A stretch of 64,000 nt of DNA from Bacteroidaceae bacterium (GCA_017522135.1 JAFXAB010000032.1:1-64000); one strand, 5' to 3'. Shown: positions 49,310-59,129, counted from the first letter of the stretch. Notes: generated by a model from the letters alone, not told the origin. Numbers and translations: made by a program.

Positions 49310-50845
49310 TTATGACTTTATACTCAAAAATATCGCTATATCCTCAGCTCCGGGCATTTGAAGTGTTTGGCGAATGGTGCTTTTGCGTTGATACACCGTG
49401 CGAACGGATTGTTGCGTTACAACACTTATCTCTTTAGTGGAGAAGTTTGCCTTAAGAAGACAACACAACTGTATCTCTTTCTCATTGAGCGTTGTGCCAA
49501 ATCTCTTAATTAACGAAGTATAGAACCCGTCATAGATATAATCGATGGTCTGATAGAGGTCGTTCCAGTTCAATAAAGAGTCTACATCCACCTCTTGGTT
49601 AGAAATATCTCTCATTCGCTTCAGCAATGCCAGATTTGCGGATGTAGGATTGGAGGTTGCTAATCTTATTACGCCCAATTGCTGTAGCAATATCTTCTTG
49701 AAAAAACGATCATCTTTGTTATCATCTGCTACATTCGAGGATTCTGATAGAAGCTTGCGTAGCGTGTCAATCTCTTCCTCTTTCTCTACAAGTTTGCTTT
49801 TTCTATTACGCATCCATAACAATAGCCCTATTATGAATAGAAGCAAAACGAATGTCAAAGCCCCAAAAAGCATCAGCTCCTTCTGTCGTTGTATTGTTAT
49901 CTGCATGTTCTTCTCTTCAAGCCTCCAGTTGGCCTCGCGTTTGGCCTCGGTAATCTTCTGGGCAACCATAGCCTTATCGCCAAGACCATTGACGAAAAGC
50001 CCCCATTCCTTAACATCTATATTCGAACTCTCTGCATAATCCAATATCATCTTAACTATCTGCAAATAACCGGCTCTTGATAGGTCATTATCAAATGTTT
50101 CATCCTTGGTAGCCTGTGCCAATTCAATATAATGGTGGGCTGTCGAAAGGTCGTTGAGTTGCAGGTGATACCATGCCAATGATGCATACGATAAAGCCTC
50201 GTCTGTCGCATTATTTCCTCTATCGTGTTCAAGAACCCTTTTACGAATTTCTATAGCACGTCTTTGGTCGCCGACCGAACTGAGTATGTCGGCATATGCC
50301 GGCAGTGCAAGTTTCCACATCAGCGTAGAATCTTCGGCTGTCATGTCTTGAGAAAAAGCCTCTTCATAAATAGCTATTGCCCCATCTGTATCATCATTAT
50401 AAAATTTTACAACAGCTACTTCGTGTAACTCTTTGAATGATGAAGGTGTCTCTTCTCTTCGTTTTATAAGGTGTTCTTCCATTTTCTTGTAATCGCTATC
50501 CAATACAAGAAAGTTTAGCAATGTATATAGGCATTCACTATCATTGGGATACTCTTCAAGATAGCGTTCCAATATGTCATAAGCCTTAGCCTTTTCTCCC
50601 GCCCACCAGTAGTGACCGGCTACAAGTCTTGTCGCCGTCATTATCATAGTGGTATCGGTAGGCTCTTGTGCTTTATAGAATTCCAATGCTTCCACAACCC
50701 CTATATCTTCACTCAGCGAGGCTCCCTCCATCTCGTGTTGCATAGCCAACCTTATACTTTCATCAGCCTTTTGTTTATGGTTGTTATATGATGAGCAGGA
50801 GACTGCCAATGAACATAGACCGAGTATAAAAATTTTTATCATCAT
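49310..50845 (-). CDS. Membrane lipoprotein regulator with TPR and HTH domains
   Basis: 511 residues from the ATG at 50845; 50842 or 50851 are equally possible, while 50875 and 50881 overlap the promoter box. Lipoprotein-like signal with L-A-V-S-C. Then an extracytoplasmic helical TPR-like region (about 60-290), one membrane helix (about 325-346), a coiled coil, and a cytoplasmic LuxR-like HTH (about 453-495: L-N-E-K-E-I-Q-L-C-C-L-L-K through V-R-T-V-Y-Q-R-K-S-T-I-R). This is a one-protein sensor-regulator common in Bacteroidota. It is divergent from the outer-membrane barrel gene, which it probably controls. Confidence 0.85.
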   Translation of the reverse strand: MMIKIFILGLCSLAVSCSSYNNHKQKADESIRLAMQHEMEGASLSEDIGVVEALEFYKAQEPTDTTMIMTATRLVAGHYWWAGEKAKAYDILERYLEEYPNDSECLYTLLNFLVLDSDYKKMEEHLIKRREETPSSFKELHEVAVVKFYNDDTDGAIAIYEEAFSQDMTAEDSTLMWKLALPAYADILSSVGDQRRAIEIRKRVLEHDRGNNATDEALSYASLAWYHLQLNDLSTAHHYIELAQATKDETFDNDLSRAGYLQIVKMILDYAESSNIDVKEWGLFVNGLGDKAMVAQKITEAKREANWRLEEKNMQITIQRQKELMLFGALTFVLLLFIIGLLLWMRNRKSKLVEKEEEIDTLRKLLSESSNVADDNKDDRFFKKILLQQLGVIRLATSNPTSANLALLKRMRDISNQEVDVDSLLNWNDLYQTIDYIYDGFYTSLIKRFGTTLNEKEIQLCCLLKANFSTKEISVVTQQSVRTVYQRKSTIRQTLQMPGAEDIAIFLSIKS

Positions 50846-50878
50846 ATCCATCTCAATGCAATAGTATGTATTCATATG

Positions 50879-51066
50879 CAAAATTACACCTTTTTTCGGT
50901 TTATCCTATTCGATATAATCCAATCTAAAGCGCAGAATACCCCGATATAAACTTTTCTTGTTTTGAATGTTTGTAATTTGCTGATATTCAGGCTTGTACA
51001 AAATAGGCTGCACTCCATATAGTCCACAATATAAATCAGTGATAAATACCTTTTGAGGTACTTTTG
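50879..51066. promoter_or_regulatory. Divergent promoter region of regulator and barrel gene
   Basis: Minus strand: TAATTTTG at 50879-50886, about 30 bp before the regulator start. Plus strand: TACTTTTG at 51059-51066, about 32 bp before the barrel gene ATG at 51098. The roughly 170 bp between them are the likely binding region of the HTH regulator; I see no clear inverted repeat there. Confidence 0.5.
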
Positions 51067-51097
51067 CAGTAGATAATAACATTTAAAAGCAACACTT

Positions 51098-53410
51098 ATG
51101 AAAAAGATTTTATTTCTTATCGGGCTTATTTTAGGAGAGCTCTCGGCTTATGCAGGTCTCACAGTTAGAGGAAGAATCGTAGATGATGTAGAAGGTGTGC
51201 CACTCATTGGCGCTACTGCTACCATGCTTGATGACAAAGGCAATATTGTAACGGGCACAGCAACAGATGTCGATGGTCGTTTCGTTCTTATGAATGTCAA
51301 TAATGGTAGTTATGACCTGCTGTTTCAGTATCTCGGATATGAAGATATGTATATTGAGATAACCAACCTTGATGAAGATATGGATATGGGCGATATAAGA
51401 CTTGTTGTCTCTACTGTATCGTTAGATGAGGTTGTAGTAAGAGGTGATGCCGTAATAAAAAAGTCGGACCGACAGATGATTTTACCTACACAAGAGCAAA
51501 AGCGAGCAGCCACTAATGGTATCAACCTATTGCAACAAATGCCAATATCTCGCATCTCAGTAAGTTCGATCGATAAGACTATCAGAACAACGCTGGGTGA
51601 AGAGGTACAGTTGCGAATAAATGGTGTTGAAGTCACTAAAGAAGAGGTTAGTGCCATTCGTCCGACGGATGTAATACGAGTGGAATATCACGACAATCCG
51701 GGTTTGAGATACGGAGGTGCTGTGGCTGTGCTTGATTATATAGTGAGGAAGAAAGAGAATGGTGGAAACATTGCTGGAGATTTCACAAATGGCATTACTC
51801 ATCTTGGGTATGGCGAGTACAATTTCTCGGCAAAGTACAATTGGAAGAAGTCTGCCATAAGTGCAGTAGCTTCGTGGCAACGACGTGACTTGGAATGGAC
51901 CAGAGAGAATTATGAGGATTTTGTATATCCCGACTACACTGTTCATAACATTGAACTTGGAGAGCCTACCCAAGTGAAATTTGACTATATAAACTTCGCC
52001 CTCAACTATAATAGAACAGACGAGCGCAGTGTTTTTAATGTTGCACTGAGGAATAGTTATGATGATAAACCTAATGCTGTAACAGATAGAAATAGTACCC
52101 TATATCAAGGAGATAAGATATATAGTATTTCGGATAAACTACAACAGCGTTCCTATATCCCATCGTTAGACATCTACTATCAGTTGAATTTGAAAAACGA
52201 CCAACATCTATATTTCGATGTTGTAGGAACATATATCAATAGTAGCAGTAATAGGCAATATTCAATGATAGAAATAGGTACAGAGGATAATAATAGACCG
52301 GCAATTATCTCACAAACTGAGGGTGATAAGTATTCAATCATAGGTGAAGCTATATATGAAAGACCTCTTGGTAAAGGTAAAATGACTGCCGGTATTAAAC
52401 ATATACAGGCTTATATGAATAATATATATGATGGCAACATTAGCACAAAAGTAAGTATGAATACCGCAGAGAGTTATCTATTTGCCGAATATAACCAGAC
52501 GGTGGGTCGATTTACTTATGTAGTGGGTCTCGGATGTATGAGAACATGGTATCAACAAGGAGAACTTTCACAAGAGAAATATATCTTAAGACCAACTATT
52601 ACTCTCTCATACAATGCTCCGAAGAATTTCTATTTCAGATACAATGCCTATATGTCAGGCTACTCACCATCACTCTCCGACCTTAGCGATGTTACTCAGG
52701 AAATAGACATCTATCAGGTGCGCCGAGGCAATCCTAACCTTGGCAGTGTATCATTCGTGTCGAATAGCCTCACTGCGAGTTGGAAATGCAAGTATGTATG
52801 TATAGAACTGTTCGGACGATATAGTTATGACCATAAGCCTATTATGGAGGAGACTCTACTTGAGGATAATAAATTTGTAAGAACAATGGCCAATCAGAAG
52901 AACTTCCACAGGTTGAATCTTCAATCGACAATACAGATATATCCTTGGAAAGAATATATTATGATAAAGTTGAATCCATTCTTCAATAGATATATAAGCA
53001 ACGGAAATAATTACACTCATACACACTCAAACTTTGGATTCCGAGGTAGTATTGTTGGTAGGTATAAAAAATGGATTGTTATGGCTGAAATGAATACGAG
53101 TTTTCATGACCTCTGGGGAGAGACATTGAGTAGAGGTGAGGCATTGCACTCTATTGCAGTCGGTTATAATCACGACAAGTATAGCATACAAGGTATGATA
53201 CTAAATCCATTTACAAAGAGATATGAGCAAGGTGTGGATAATCTTTCGCAACTGGCTCCAAATAAGCAATTGGCATATTCGACACAGTTAAGTCGGATAG
53301 TAATGCTTAATCTATCATTCAACCTCGACTTCGGTAAGCAGTACCGTAATGGTGGAAAGAGGATAAATAATAGCGATAATGATTCAGGTATTCTGTCAGG
53401 AACGAAATAA
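51098..53410 (+). CDS. Outer-membrane beta-barrel protein with CarboxypepD-like domain
   Basis: 770 residues. Signal peptide about 1-19 (ends A-Y-A). CarboxypepD_reg-like domain (about 22-105: V-R-G-R-I-V-D-D, V-P-L-I-G-A-T-A, T-D-V-D-G-R-F), then a short plug-like part (R-P-T-D-V-I-R-V-E-Y-H-D-N-P-G-L-R-Y-G), then a barrel of the PF14905 (outer membrane beta-barrel family) type. It lacks a SusD partner and a visible TonB box. It probably takes up or binds an unknown ligand. Divergent from the membrane regulator. Confidence 0.88.
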   Translation: MKKILFLIGLILGELSAYAGLTVRGRIVDDVEGVPLIGATATMLDDKGNIVTGTATDVDGRFVLMNVNNGSYDLLFQYLGYEDMYIEITNLDEDMDMGDIRLVVSTVSLDEVVVRGDAVIKKSDRQMILPTQEQKRAATNGINLLQQMPISRISVSSIDKTIRTTLGEEVQLRINGVEVTKEEVSAIRPTDVIRVEYHDNPGLRYGGAVAVLDYIVRKKENGGNIAGDFTNGITHLGYGEYNFSAKYNWKKSAISAVASWQRRDLEWTRENYEDFVYPDYTVHNIELGEPTQVKFDYINFALNYNRTDERSVFNVALRNSYDDKPNAVTDRNSTLYQGDKIYSISDKLQQRSYIPSLDIYYQLNLKNDQHLYFDVVGTYINSSSNRQYSMIEIGTEDNNRPAIISQTEGDKYSIIGEAIYERPLGKGKMTAGIKHIQAYMNNIYDGNISTKVSMNTAESYLFAEYNQTVGRFTYVVGLGCMRTWYQQGELSQEKYILRPTITLSYNAPKNFYFRYNAYMSGYSPSLSDLSDVTQEIDIYQVRRGNPNLGSVSFVSNSLTASWKCKYVCIELFGRYSYDHKPIMEETLLEDNKFVRTMANQKNFHRLNLQSTIQIYPWKEYIMIKLNPFFNRYISNGNNYTHTHSNFGFRGSIVGRYKKWIVMAEMNTSFHDLWGETLSRGEALHSIAVGYNHDKYSIQGMILNPFTKRYEQGVDNLSQLAPNKQLAYSTQLSRIVMLNLSFNLDFGKQYRNGGKRINNSDNDSGILSGTK

Positions 53411-53556
53411 TCTGTTGTATATTATCCCTAAAGGTGAGAAGTAGAATCCTTGCAAGACGAGTGAGCTGATTTTAGACAATGAGTTCCCTAAGTAAGGGTT
53501 GCTGTTGAGCGATGTTGCATAATATTCACGCCCTTTATATTATTATCAATTCTCGT

Positions 53557-53597
53557 AAAAAAAGAGACTGTACCGTATGATTGTTCGGTACAGTCTC
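53557..53597 (-). terminator. Intrinsic terminator of dnaK
   Basis: 12-bp perfect stem (53564-53575 with 53586-53597), 10-nt loop, followed on the minus strand by seven T. It starts 24 bp after the dnaK stop. Confidence 0.9.
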
Positions 53598-53620
53598 CGT
53601 ATTACAGTGCAAAATATTTA

Positions 53621-55531
53621 TTATTTCACTTCCTCGAAGTCTACATCGGTGAAGTCGCCGGCGCCTTTGTTGTCGTTGCCGGGTTGGCCTCCTGCGTTCA
53701 TGTCGGGTGCAGGTTGACCTCCTTGTTGAGCTTGAGCGTTGTAGAGGTCTTGAGCAGCGGCTTGAAGTACGTTGTTCAATTCCTCGGTAGCAGCGTCAAT
53801 GGCAGCGATGTCTTGAGCTTTGTGAGCATCTTTGAGTTTGCCCAATGCACTCTCGATGTTGCTACGCTTGTCGGCGGGGAGCTTATCGCCCATCTCTTTG
53901 AGTTGTTTTTCAGTTTGGAAAATCATGGCATCGGCATGGTTGAGCTTCTCGATGCGCTCTTTTTCCTTGGCATCGGCCTCGGCGTTAGCTGCAGCCTCTT
54001 CCTTCATGCGTTGGATTTCGGCATCGCTCAAGCCACTTGAAGCCTCGATGCGGATGCTTTGCTCTTTGCCGGTACCTTTATCCTTGGCCGAAACATTGAG
54101 AATACCGTTGGCATCGATGTCGAATGTTACCTCAATTTGGGGTACACCACGCATAGCGGCGGGTATGCCGTCGAGGTGGAAACGACCGATAGTCTTGTTG
54201 TCCTTGGCCATAGGACGCTCACCTTGCAATACGTGTATCTCTACCGAAGGTTGGTTGTCGGCTGCTGTTGAGAAAATTTCGCTCTTGCGGGTGGGGATAG
54301 TAGTGTTGGCGTCGATAAGTTTGGTCATTACACCACCCAGTGTCTCGATACCGAGCGAGAGGGGAGTAACGTCGAGCAAAAGTACATCCTTAACGTCGCC
54401 GGCCAATACCGCACCTTGGATAGCAGCACCGAGTGCTACAACCTCGTCGGGGTTGACACCTTTCGAAGGTACTTTGCCGAAGAACTTCTCAACAATGGCT
54501 TGGATAGCGGGGATGCGAGTAGAACCACCTACGAGGATAACCTCGTCAATATCCGATGTTGACATGCCGGCATCGGTCAAAGCCTTGCGACAGGGCTCGA
54601 TGGTAGCTTGAATCAAGCGGTCGGCAAGTTGCTCAAATTTGGCGCGAGTAAGCGTCTTAACCAAGTGCTTGGGCACACCGTTTACGGGTGTGATATAGGG
54701 AAGGTTTATCTCGGTCGATGTTGTGCTTGACAACTCGATTTTGGCCTTTTCAGCGGCCTCTTTAAGGCGTTGCAATGCCATGGGATCGTGGCGGAGGTCT
54801 ACACCCTCTTCGTTCTTGAACTCGTCGGCAAGCCAGTCGATAATAACGTGGTCGAAGTCGTCACCACCTAAGTGTGTATCACCGTTGGTCGATTTTACTT
54901 CAAATACGCCATCGCCCAACTCAAGGATAGAGATATCAAATGTACCACCACCCAAGTCAAACACGGCAATCTTCATGTCACGGTCGCTCTTGTCGAGACC
55001 GTAAGCAAGTGCGGCAGCTGTAGGTTCATTGACGATGCGGCGTACTGTAAGACCTGCAATTTCACCGGCCTCCTTGGTGGCTTGACGTTGTGCATCGTTG
55101 AAGTATGCAGGTACTGTGATAACAGCCTCGGTAACCTCTTGTCCGATATAGTCTTCGGCAGTCTTTTTCATCTTTTGGAGAATCATTGCCGATATTTCTT
55201 GAGGAGTATAGAGGCGACCATCAACATCTACACGAGGTGTGTTGTTGTCGCTACGCACTACTTTGTAGGGCACACGCGATACTTCGTTGGCAACACGATC
55301 GTATGTCTCACCCATGAATCGTTTTATTGAGAATATTGTGCGAGTAGGGTTAGTAATAGCTTGACGCTTGGCAGGCTCGCCTACCTTGCGCTCTCCACCA
55401 TCAACAAATGCTACGATTGAAGGTGTTGTGCGACGACCTTCGCTGTTGGCAATTACTACAGGCTCTGTGCCTTCCATTACTGCTACACACGAGTTGGTTG
55501 TACCTAAGTCGATACCGATAATTTTTCCCAT
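53621..55531 (-). CDS. dnaK: Molecular chaperone DnaK (Hsp70)
   Basis: 636 residues, full length. ATPase motifs [22 protein letters not shown] and the V-G-G-S-T-R-I-P site, the linker [12 protein letters not shown], and a Gly/Gln-rich end with D-V-D-F-E-E-V-K. It folds and protects proteins with DnaJ and GrpE, neither encoded here. Single gene with a strong terminator. The stress promoter is not recognisable; a degenerate -7-like AAACTTTG lies at 55621-55628. Confidence 0.98.
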   Translation of the reverse strand: MGKIIGIDLGTTNSCVAVMEGTEPVVIANSEGRRTTPSIVAFVDGGERKVGEPAKRQAITNPTRTIFSIKRFMGETYDRVANEVSRVPYKVVRSDNNTPRVDVDGRLYTPQEISAMILQKMKKTAEDYIGQEVTEAVITVPAYFNDAQRQATKEAGEIAGLTVRRIVNEPTAAALAYGLDKSDRDMKIAVFDLGGGTFDISILELGDGVFEVKSTNGDTHLGGDDFDHVIIDWLADEFKNEEGVDLRHDPMALQRLKEAAEKAKIELSSTTSTEINLPYITPVNGVPKHLVKTLTRAKFEQLADRLIQATIEPCRKALTDAGMSTSDIDEVILVGGSTRIPAIQAIVEKFFGKVPSKGVNPDEVVALGAAIQGAVLAGDVKDVLLLDVTPLSLGIETLGGVMTKLIDANTTIPTRKSEIFSTAADNQPSVEIHVLQGERPMAKDNKTIGRFHLDGIPAAMRGVPQIEVTFDIDANGILNVSAKDKGTGKEQSIRIEASSGLSDAEIQRMKEEAAANAEADAKEKERIEKLNHADAMIFQTEKQLKEMGDKLPADKRSNIESALGKLKDAHKAQDIAAIDAATEELNNVLQAAAQDLYNAQAQQGGQPAPDMNAGGQPGNDNKGAGDFTDVDFEEVK

Positions 55532-55850
55532 AATTCCTATATTTTATTTGTTTTTACTATTCTGTTTATATTTTGTCCCATTGTAAGGGGTGTTCGTTTT
55601 TTTTATTTCAAATCCCGTGCCAAAGTTTTTTGCTATTCTCACAGCTCTTATTGGCAGTGAAAGTGACTCGAAATATGTCAATCCTTGTCAGTTTTTATGC
55701 CTATTTGTCACTTTTGAGTAGTGGCATCAGCTCTCCACTTCCTATCCGTTACCACAATCGCTACTCTGTAGCAATGTACATAGCAATGTATACATCTCCC
55801 AATTATTATTAAATTTAATGTACCTCTATATTATTTTGGTAATTTCAGTT
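55532..55850. other. Gene-free stretch between dnaK and the TTG-start gene
   Basis: 319 bp between divergent genes. Apart from the degenerate -7-like box for dnaK (55621-55628, minus), I see no gene, repeat or stable hairpin; the right end leads into the promoter at 55851. Confidence 0.5.
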
Positions 55851-55858
55851 TATCTTTG
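55851..55858 (+). promoter_or_regulatory. -7 promoter box TATCTTTG before the TTG-start gene
   Basis: Exact TATCTTTG on the plus strand; predicted start near 55862, about 18 nt before the TTG at 55880. An in-frame stop at 55874-55876 excludes earlier starts. Confidence 0.6.
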
Positions 55859-55879
55859 CCATAAATCACATTTTAAGTT

Positions 55880-56581
55880 TTGTATCGACGACTATATATA
55901 TTATTGTGTGTGCTTGTGGCAAGTGCTATGTTGTGTGAGGCTCAAACAATCGCATTGCCCGACACCTTGTTTGATGCCTCCGATAGAAGAGTCATCACCG
56001 ATGCACGCGAATTACCCTCACAGGATACACCACGTTTTACGTTTGAAGAGCCTTTGTTTAGAGTTGCTCCGGCTGTGACGGTCGAAGATTATCTCACAGC
56101 ACCCGATTATAGCAATTCTTTTTTTCAATATTTCCCCGAATTGCCCTCTGAGTTCTTTCTCCATGTATTGGTCTTGCATCTTTCCAAAGTAGAGATACCG
56201 GGATTGGAAGCAGAGTTGGCGCGTCATAATTTGATGTTGGAGAATTTCAATCGCAATCTTTATGAAGGTGGAGGCTACACAATACCTTATGTGCCGGCTA
56301 TAGTGAGTGATGTGACCACTATAGCGCACAGTAATGCGGCAGGAGGCGGTATGGTGGTATATAATGGATGTTTAGACCCCTTGGAGGCCTATCGTCGTTG
56401 GGTGCAAGAGCGTCGATTGTTGCGAGCGCGCGCTATTATACGAAACTTGGAAGAAATGCCCACCAAAGAAGAACAGAAGTCAAAGCAACTTGATATAGCA
56501 CCCAATTTCATGCAGATGAACGATGCCGGGTATGAAGTAAAGGTAAAAACGGATGGCGATAATCCACCTTATCGTCCATGA
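55880..56581 (+). CDS. Exported protein of unknown function, TTG start
   Basis: 233 residues. Read from the TTG at 55880 it begins with a good signal peptide (R-R-L-Y-I-L-L-C-V-L-V-A-S-A-M-L-C-E-A, cleavage near 21). No ATG is available before residue 17, and an in-frame TAA lies two codons upstream, so TTG is the only start that keeps the signal. The mature part has acidic and aromatic stretches and a basic helical region (about 165-195: R-R-W-V-Q-E-R-R-L-L-R-A-R-A). I do not recognise the family. Probably periplasmic. Promoter 22 bp upstream. Confidence 0.7.
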   Translation: MYRRLYILLCVLVASAMLCEAQTIALPDTLFDASDRRVITDARELPSQDTPRFTFEEPLFRVAPAVTVEDYLTAPDYSNSFFQYFPELPSEFFLHVLVLHLSKVEIPGLEAELARHNLMLENFNRNLYEGGGYTIPYVPAIVSDVTTIAHSNAAGGGMVVYNGCLDPLEAYRRWVQERRLLRARAIIRNLEEMPTKEEQKSKQLDIAPNFMQMNDAGYEVKVKTDGDNPPYRP

Positions 56582-56638
56582 GTAGCACTCCCTGTTATAT
56601 AAATTTGTCGCTGTTCTTTTATCGGACTCCAATAATTA

Positions 56639-57019
56639 TTATATAAGCTTTATCCTTAACTCCATGGGATCTGTGGGGCGCAGTGTGTGCCATGTGATAG
56701 GGGATATTGTGTATATGAGACACTCACTGCCTATTGTGGCAGGATTGTTGCGATAGATGTCGTTTTGTTGTACGGCATTGGTAATGGTGAGTTGTTGATT
56801 TTCTTTCAATGCCTCTTGCAGTTGCTTGAGAAATATATCCTTTTGGGTGTGAAATGAGTGTGATACAACAATGAGTAAACCATCGTAGAAAGAGGTGTTG
56901 GGAGTCTCGGTTATAAAGTTGTCTATGTTGCAGAGTATGTTGTCATTTACACATACAATACTCTGCTTATAGGCTGTATGGCCACAGCAACAATAATGCG
57001 ACAGATAGCCTTTTTTCAT
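56639..57019 (-). CDS. Uncharacterised protein downstream of the DUF4296 gene
   Basis: 126 residues, overlapping the stop of the DUF4296 gene by 4 bp (ATGA), so it is translated by coupling. N-terminal Y-C-C-C-G-H and a strand pattern Y-K-Q-S-I-V-C-V-N-D-N-I-L, E-T-P-N-T-S-F-Y-D-G-L-L-I recall the first domain of amidohydrolases, where F-x-(N/D)-G-x-(L/I)-(V/I) precedes the metal-binding H-x-H. That H-x-H is absent, so this may be a decayed remnant; low certainty. No signal peptide or membrane segment. Confidence 0.6.
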   Translation of the reverse strand: MKKGYLSHYCCCGHTAYKQSIVCVNDNILCNIDNFITETPNTSFYDGLLIVVSHSFHTQKDIFLKQLQEALKENQQLTITNAVQQNDIYRNNPATIGSECLIYTISPITWHTLRPTDPMELRIKLI

Positions 57020-57918
57020 TTTATCTTATCTGTTTTCAATGTCTTGCGTTCAAAGATTTTCTTACTTTTTTCTTTTTTCTTTGACTCTTGCTTTGTAGGT
57101 GTTACAGCCTTATCATCATTTTTTTTGTTTTCGATGCTTATGGCATGAAATTTTTCGGTAGACATTGCTGTGGTATTGTGTATGCGAATGAGTTCAATAC
57201 TGTCTACATACATGATGTGATTGTCGCTCCGAGGGGGCATGGCAATATAGCCATAAACTTCGTTGAGGTTGTTTATAGAATCACTTTGTACCTTAATGGT
57301 GTTCCATCCTTCTCGAATGTTTGCGTAGTTGTAGTGAATGAGTTGATTGTTGTGTCGAACAGCCAGATATACAATCGTTGGGCTTCCTGTTTGAGGTATA
57401 TTGATTGTGTGAAAGCGTAGTGTAAAGTGGTCACGACGTTTGAAGTTGTCGTCTTTGTCTATGTTAAACGCCAATATGTTCTCGCCCTTGTTTGGGTTGA
57501 ATACATGCCAACGCTCTTGTTTCCATATATCGACAGTGTCGCCATCCAATGTGAGAATTTGCACATTCTCCTCGGCAATAAGTTTCTTTATCTCTTCGTC
57601 TTCCTTCTTGAGCTGTTCTATAACACGGTCATATACGTCCATGTACACATCGAGGTGGTTGCCATACCACACGAGCGATGTGTCGAACTCGGCCTCGCTG
57701 ATGTTGTGGCGCATGTATACGGCTTGACGCATAGCGCGTTTTTTCTCATCGGTAGGATATGATGTGTAGTTGAGTGTTATTACTGCCTCGGTCTTGTGTA
57801 TATCTATGAGCAGGTCTACCATGCGGTCTTCGTCTATTACATATTTGGGCTGACTGCGGCATGATGTCAGCACGAATACGATGGCGAGAGTGATGTATAT
57901 GAGGCAGTTGTGTTTCAT
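57016..57918 (-). CDS. DUF4296 domain lipoprotein
   Basis: 300 residues from the ATG at 57918; a frame extending to 58020 overlaps lspA and is rejected. Lipobox F-V-L-T-S-C (about C20). The DUF4296 domain (about 28-115: R-M-V-D-L-L-I-D-I-H-K-T-E-A, Y-M-R-H-N-I-S-E-A-E-F-D-T-S-L-V-W-Y) is specific to Bacteroidota. A C-terminal lectin-like/beta region and a strongly basic tail rich in Lys follow. It begins 2 bp after lspA, the usual order in this phylum. Function unknown. Confidence 0.9.
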   Translation of the reverse strand: MKHNCLIYITLAIVFVLTSCRSQPKYVIDEDRMVDLLIDIHKTEAVITLNYTSYPTDEKKRAMRQAVYMRHNISEAEFDTSLVWYGNHLDVYMDVYDRVIEQLKKEDEEIKKLIAEENVQILTLDGDTVDIWKQERWHVFNPNKGENILAFNIDKDDNFKRRDHFTLRFHTINIPQTGSPTIVYLAVRHNNQLIHYNYANIREGWNTIKVQSDSINNLNEVYGYIAMPPRSDNHIMYVDSIELIRIHNTTAMSTEKFHAISIENKKNDDKAVTPTKQESKKKEKSKKIFERKTLKTDKIK

Positions 57919-57920
57919 TC

Positions 57921-58571
57921 TTATTTCTTGTCGTGGTTGATTGTTGTATTGGTCGATGAGGTCTCTTCGGCCGACAATTGCTTGTAATAGAACAATAATA
58001 TAATAGCAACTCCTACGCATATAGCCGAGTCGGCAATGTTGAATATGGGCCGGAAAAATTCAAAATATTCGCCACCTACAAAGGGCATCCAATCGGGCCA
58101 ATAGAATGAGAAGAGCGGAAAGTATAGCATATCTACTACGCGACCATAAAAGAATGGAGCGTATCCACCTTCGGCCGGAAACAAAGTGGCTACCTCGGGG
58201 GGCGCAGGGGCATTGAAAATGAGACCGTAGAACATACAGTCGATAATATTGCCAATAGCTCCGGCCAAAATCAGTGCAACACAAGATATGAACCCCATGG
58301 TGTACTGAGGACGACGGCATATATACCACAAAGCATAGCCCAATGCTCCTGATGCTATAATGCGAAAGATAGACAGAAACAACTTGCTACCCAATTCCAT
58401 ACCGAAGGCTGCTCCGTTGTTTTCGATAAATGCTATCTTAAACCAACTTGTAACATCTATCGACTCGCCAATGTACATATTGGTCTTGACAATAAATTTG
58501 ACGCATTGGTCTATGAACAATACTGCAACAACTATGATTGTAGCCCATTGTCCGCGTGATAATCTTTTCAT
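57921..58571 (-). CDS. lspA: Lipoprotein signal peptidase LspA
   Basis: 216 residues from the ATG at 58571. Four membrane helices; catalytic aspartates D111 (G-N-I-I-D-C) and D181 (F-N-I-A-D-S-A-I), with the conserved V-V-D-M between them. GNxxDR reads G-N-I-I-D-C here. A 30-residue insertion (about 119-145) is usual in Bacteroidota. It cleaves prolipoproteins, many of which occur in this window. Between the DksA-like gene and the DUF4296 gene. Confidence 0.95.
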   Translation of the reverse strand: MKRLSRGQWATIIVVAVLFIDQCVKFIVKTNMYIGESIDVTSWFKIAFIENNGAAFGMELGSKLFLSIFRIIASGALGYALWYICRRPQYTMGFISCVALILAGAIGNIIDCMFYGLIFNAPAPPEVATLFPAEGGYAPFFYGRVVDMLYFPLFSFYWPDWMPFVGGEYFEFFRPIFNIADSAICVGVAIILLFYYKQLSAEETSSTNTTINHDKK

Positions 58572-58610
58572 ATATTGTTGTTGTGTCTTCTTCTGTTCGA
58601 CATAATATTG

Positions 58611-58662
58611 CAACCACATACTATCTGCCCCTCCAATCGTGGAGCAGAAAAGTATGTGGTTG
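58611..58662 (-). other. Long imperfect hairpin between the DksA-like gene and lspA
   Basis: A 12-bp perfect stem (58611-58622 with 58651-58662) continues inward with shorter pairings (CTG/CAG, CTCC/GGAG). No T-run, so it is more likely an mRNA processing or stability element inside the operon than a terminator. Confidence 0.55.
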
Positions 58663-58676
58663 TATGAGAAAGAGTC

Positions 58677-59057
58677 TTATTTCACACCCTTGTTTTTGGC
58701 CTCAACGCTGAGTGTTGCATGTGGTACGGCCATCAGTCGCTCTTTGGGAATGAGTTTGCCTGTTTCACGGCATATACCATAAGTCTTGTTCTCGATGCGT
58801 ATGAGGGCTGCTTGCAAGTGCTGGATAAATTTCATCTGACGCTCGGCAAGACGGCCGGCCTCCTCTTTTGACAAGGTGGTAGCACCCTCTTCGAGTACCT
58901 TAAATGTGGGTGATGTATCAGTTACATCGTTGCCATCATTGTTCATGATAGCAGATTTGAGACTTTCATAATCTTTCATAGCCTTGGCGAGTTTCTTATT
59001 GATTACCTCGCGGAACTCTTCCAGTTCGGCATCTGAATAGCGTGTTTTCTCAGCCAT
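58677..59057 (-). CDS. DksA/TraR family protein without zinc cysteines
   Basis: 126 residues from the ATG at 59057 (M-A-E-K-T-R-Y-S-D). Two long helices, then Y-G-I-C-R-E-T-G-K-L-I-P-K-E-R-L-M-A-V-P-H-A-T-L, the globular DksA domain. The four zinc cysteines of classical DksA are reduced to one. The fold is probably kept, as in C-poor DksA paralogues. It is expected to bind the RNA polymerase secondary channel. Fixed position between ileS and lspA in Bacteroidota. Confidence 0.9.
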   Translation of the reverse strand: MAEKTRYSDAELEEFREVINKKLAKAMKDYESLKSAIMNNDGNDVTDTSPTFKVLEEGATTLSKEEAGRLAERQMKFIQHLQAALIRIENKTYGICRETGKLIPKERLMAVPHATLSVEAKNKGVK

Positions 59058-59129
59058 AGTGTTTGGATTTTTAAGGTTAAATAAATTACTTAACAACTCG
59101 TTTCCATAACAGTTCAAGTGGTAGGCTTT

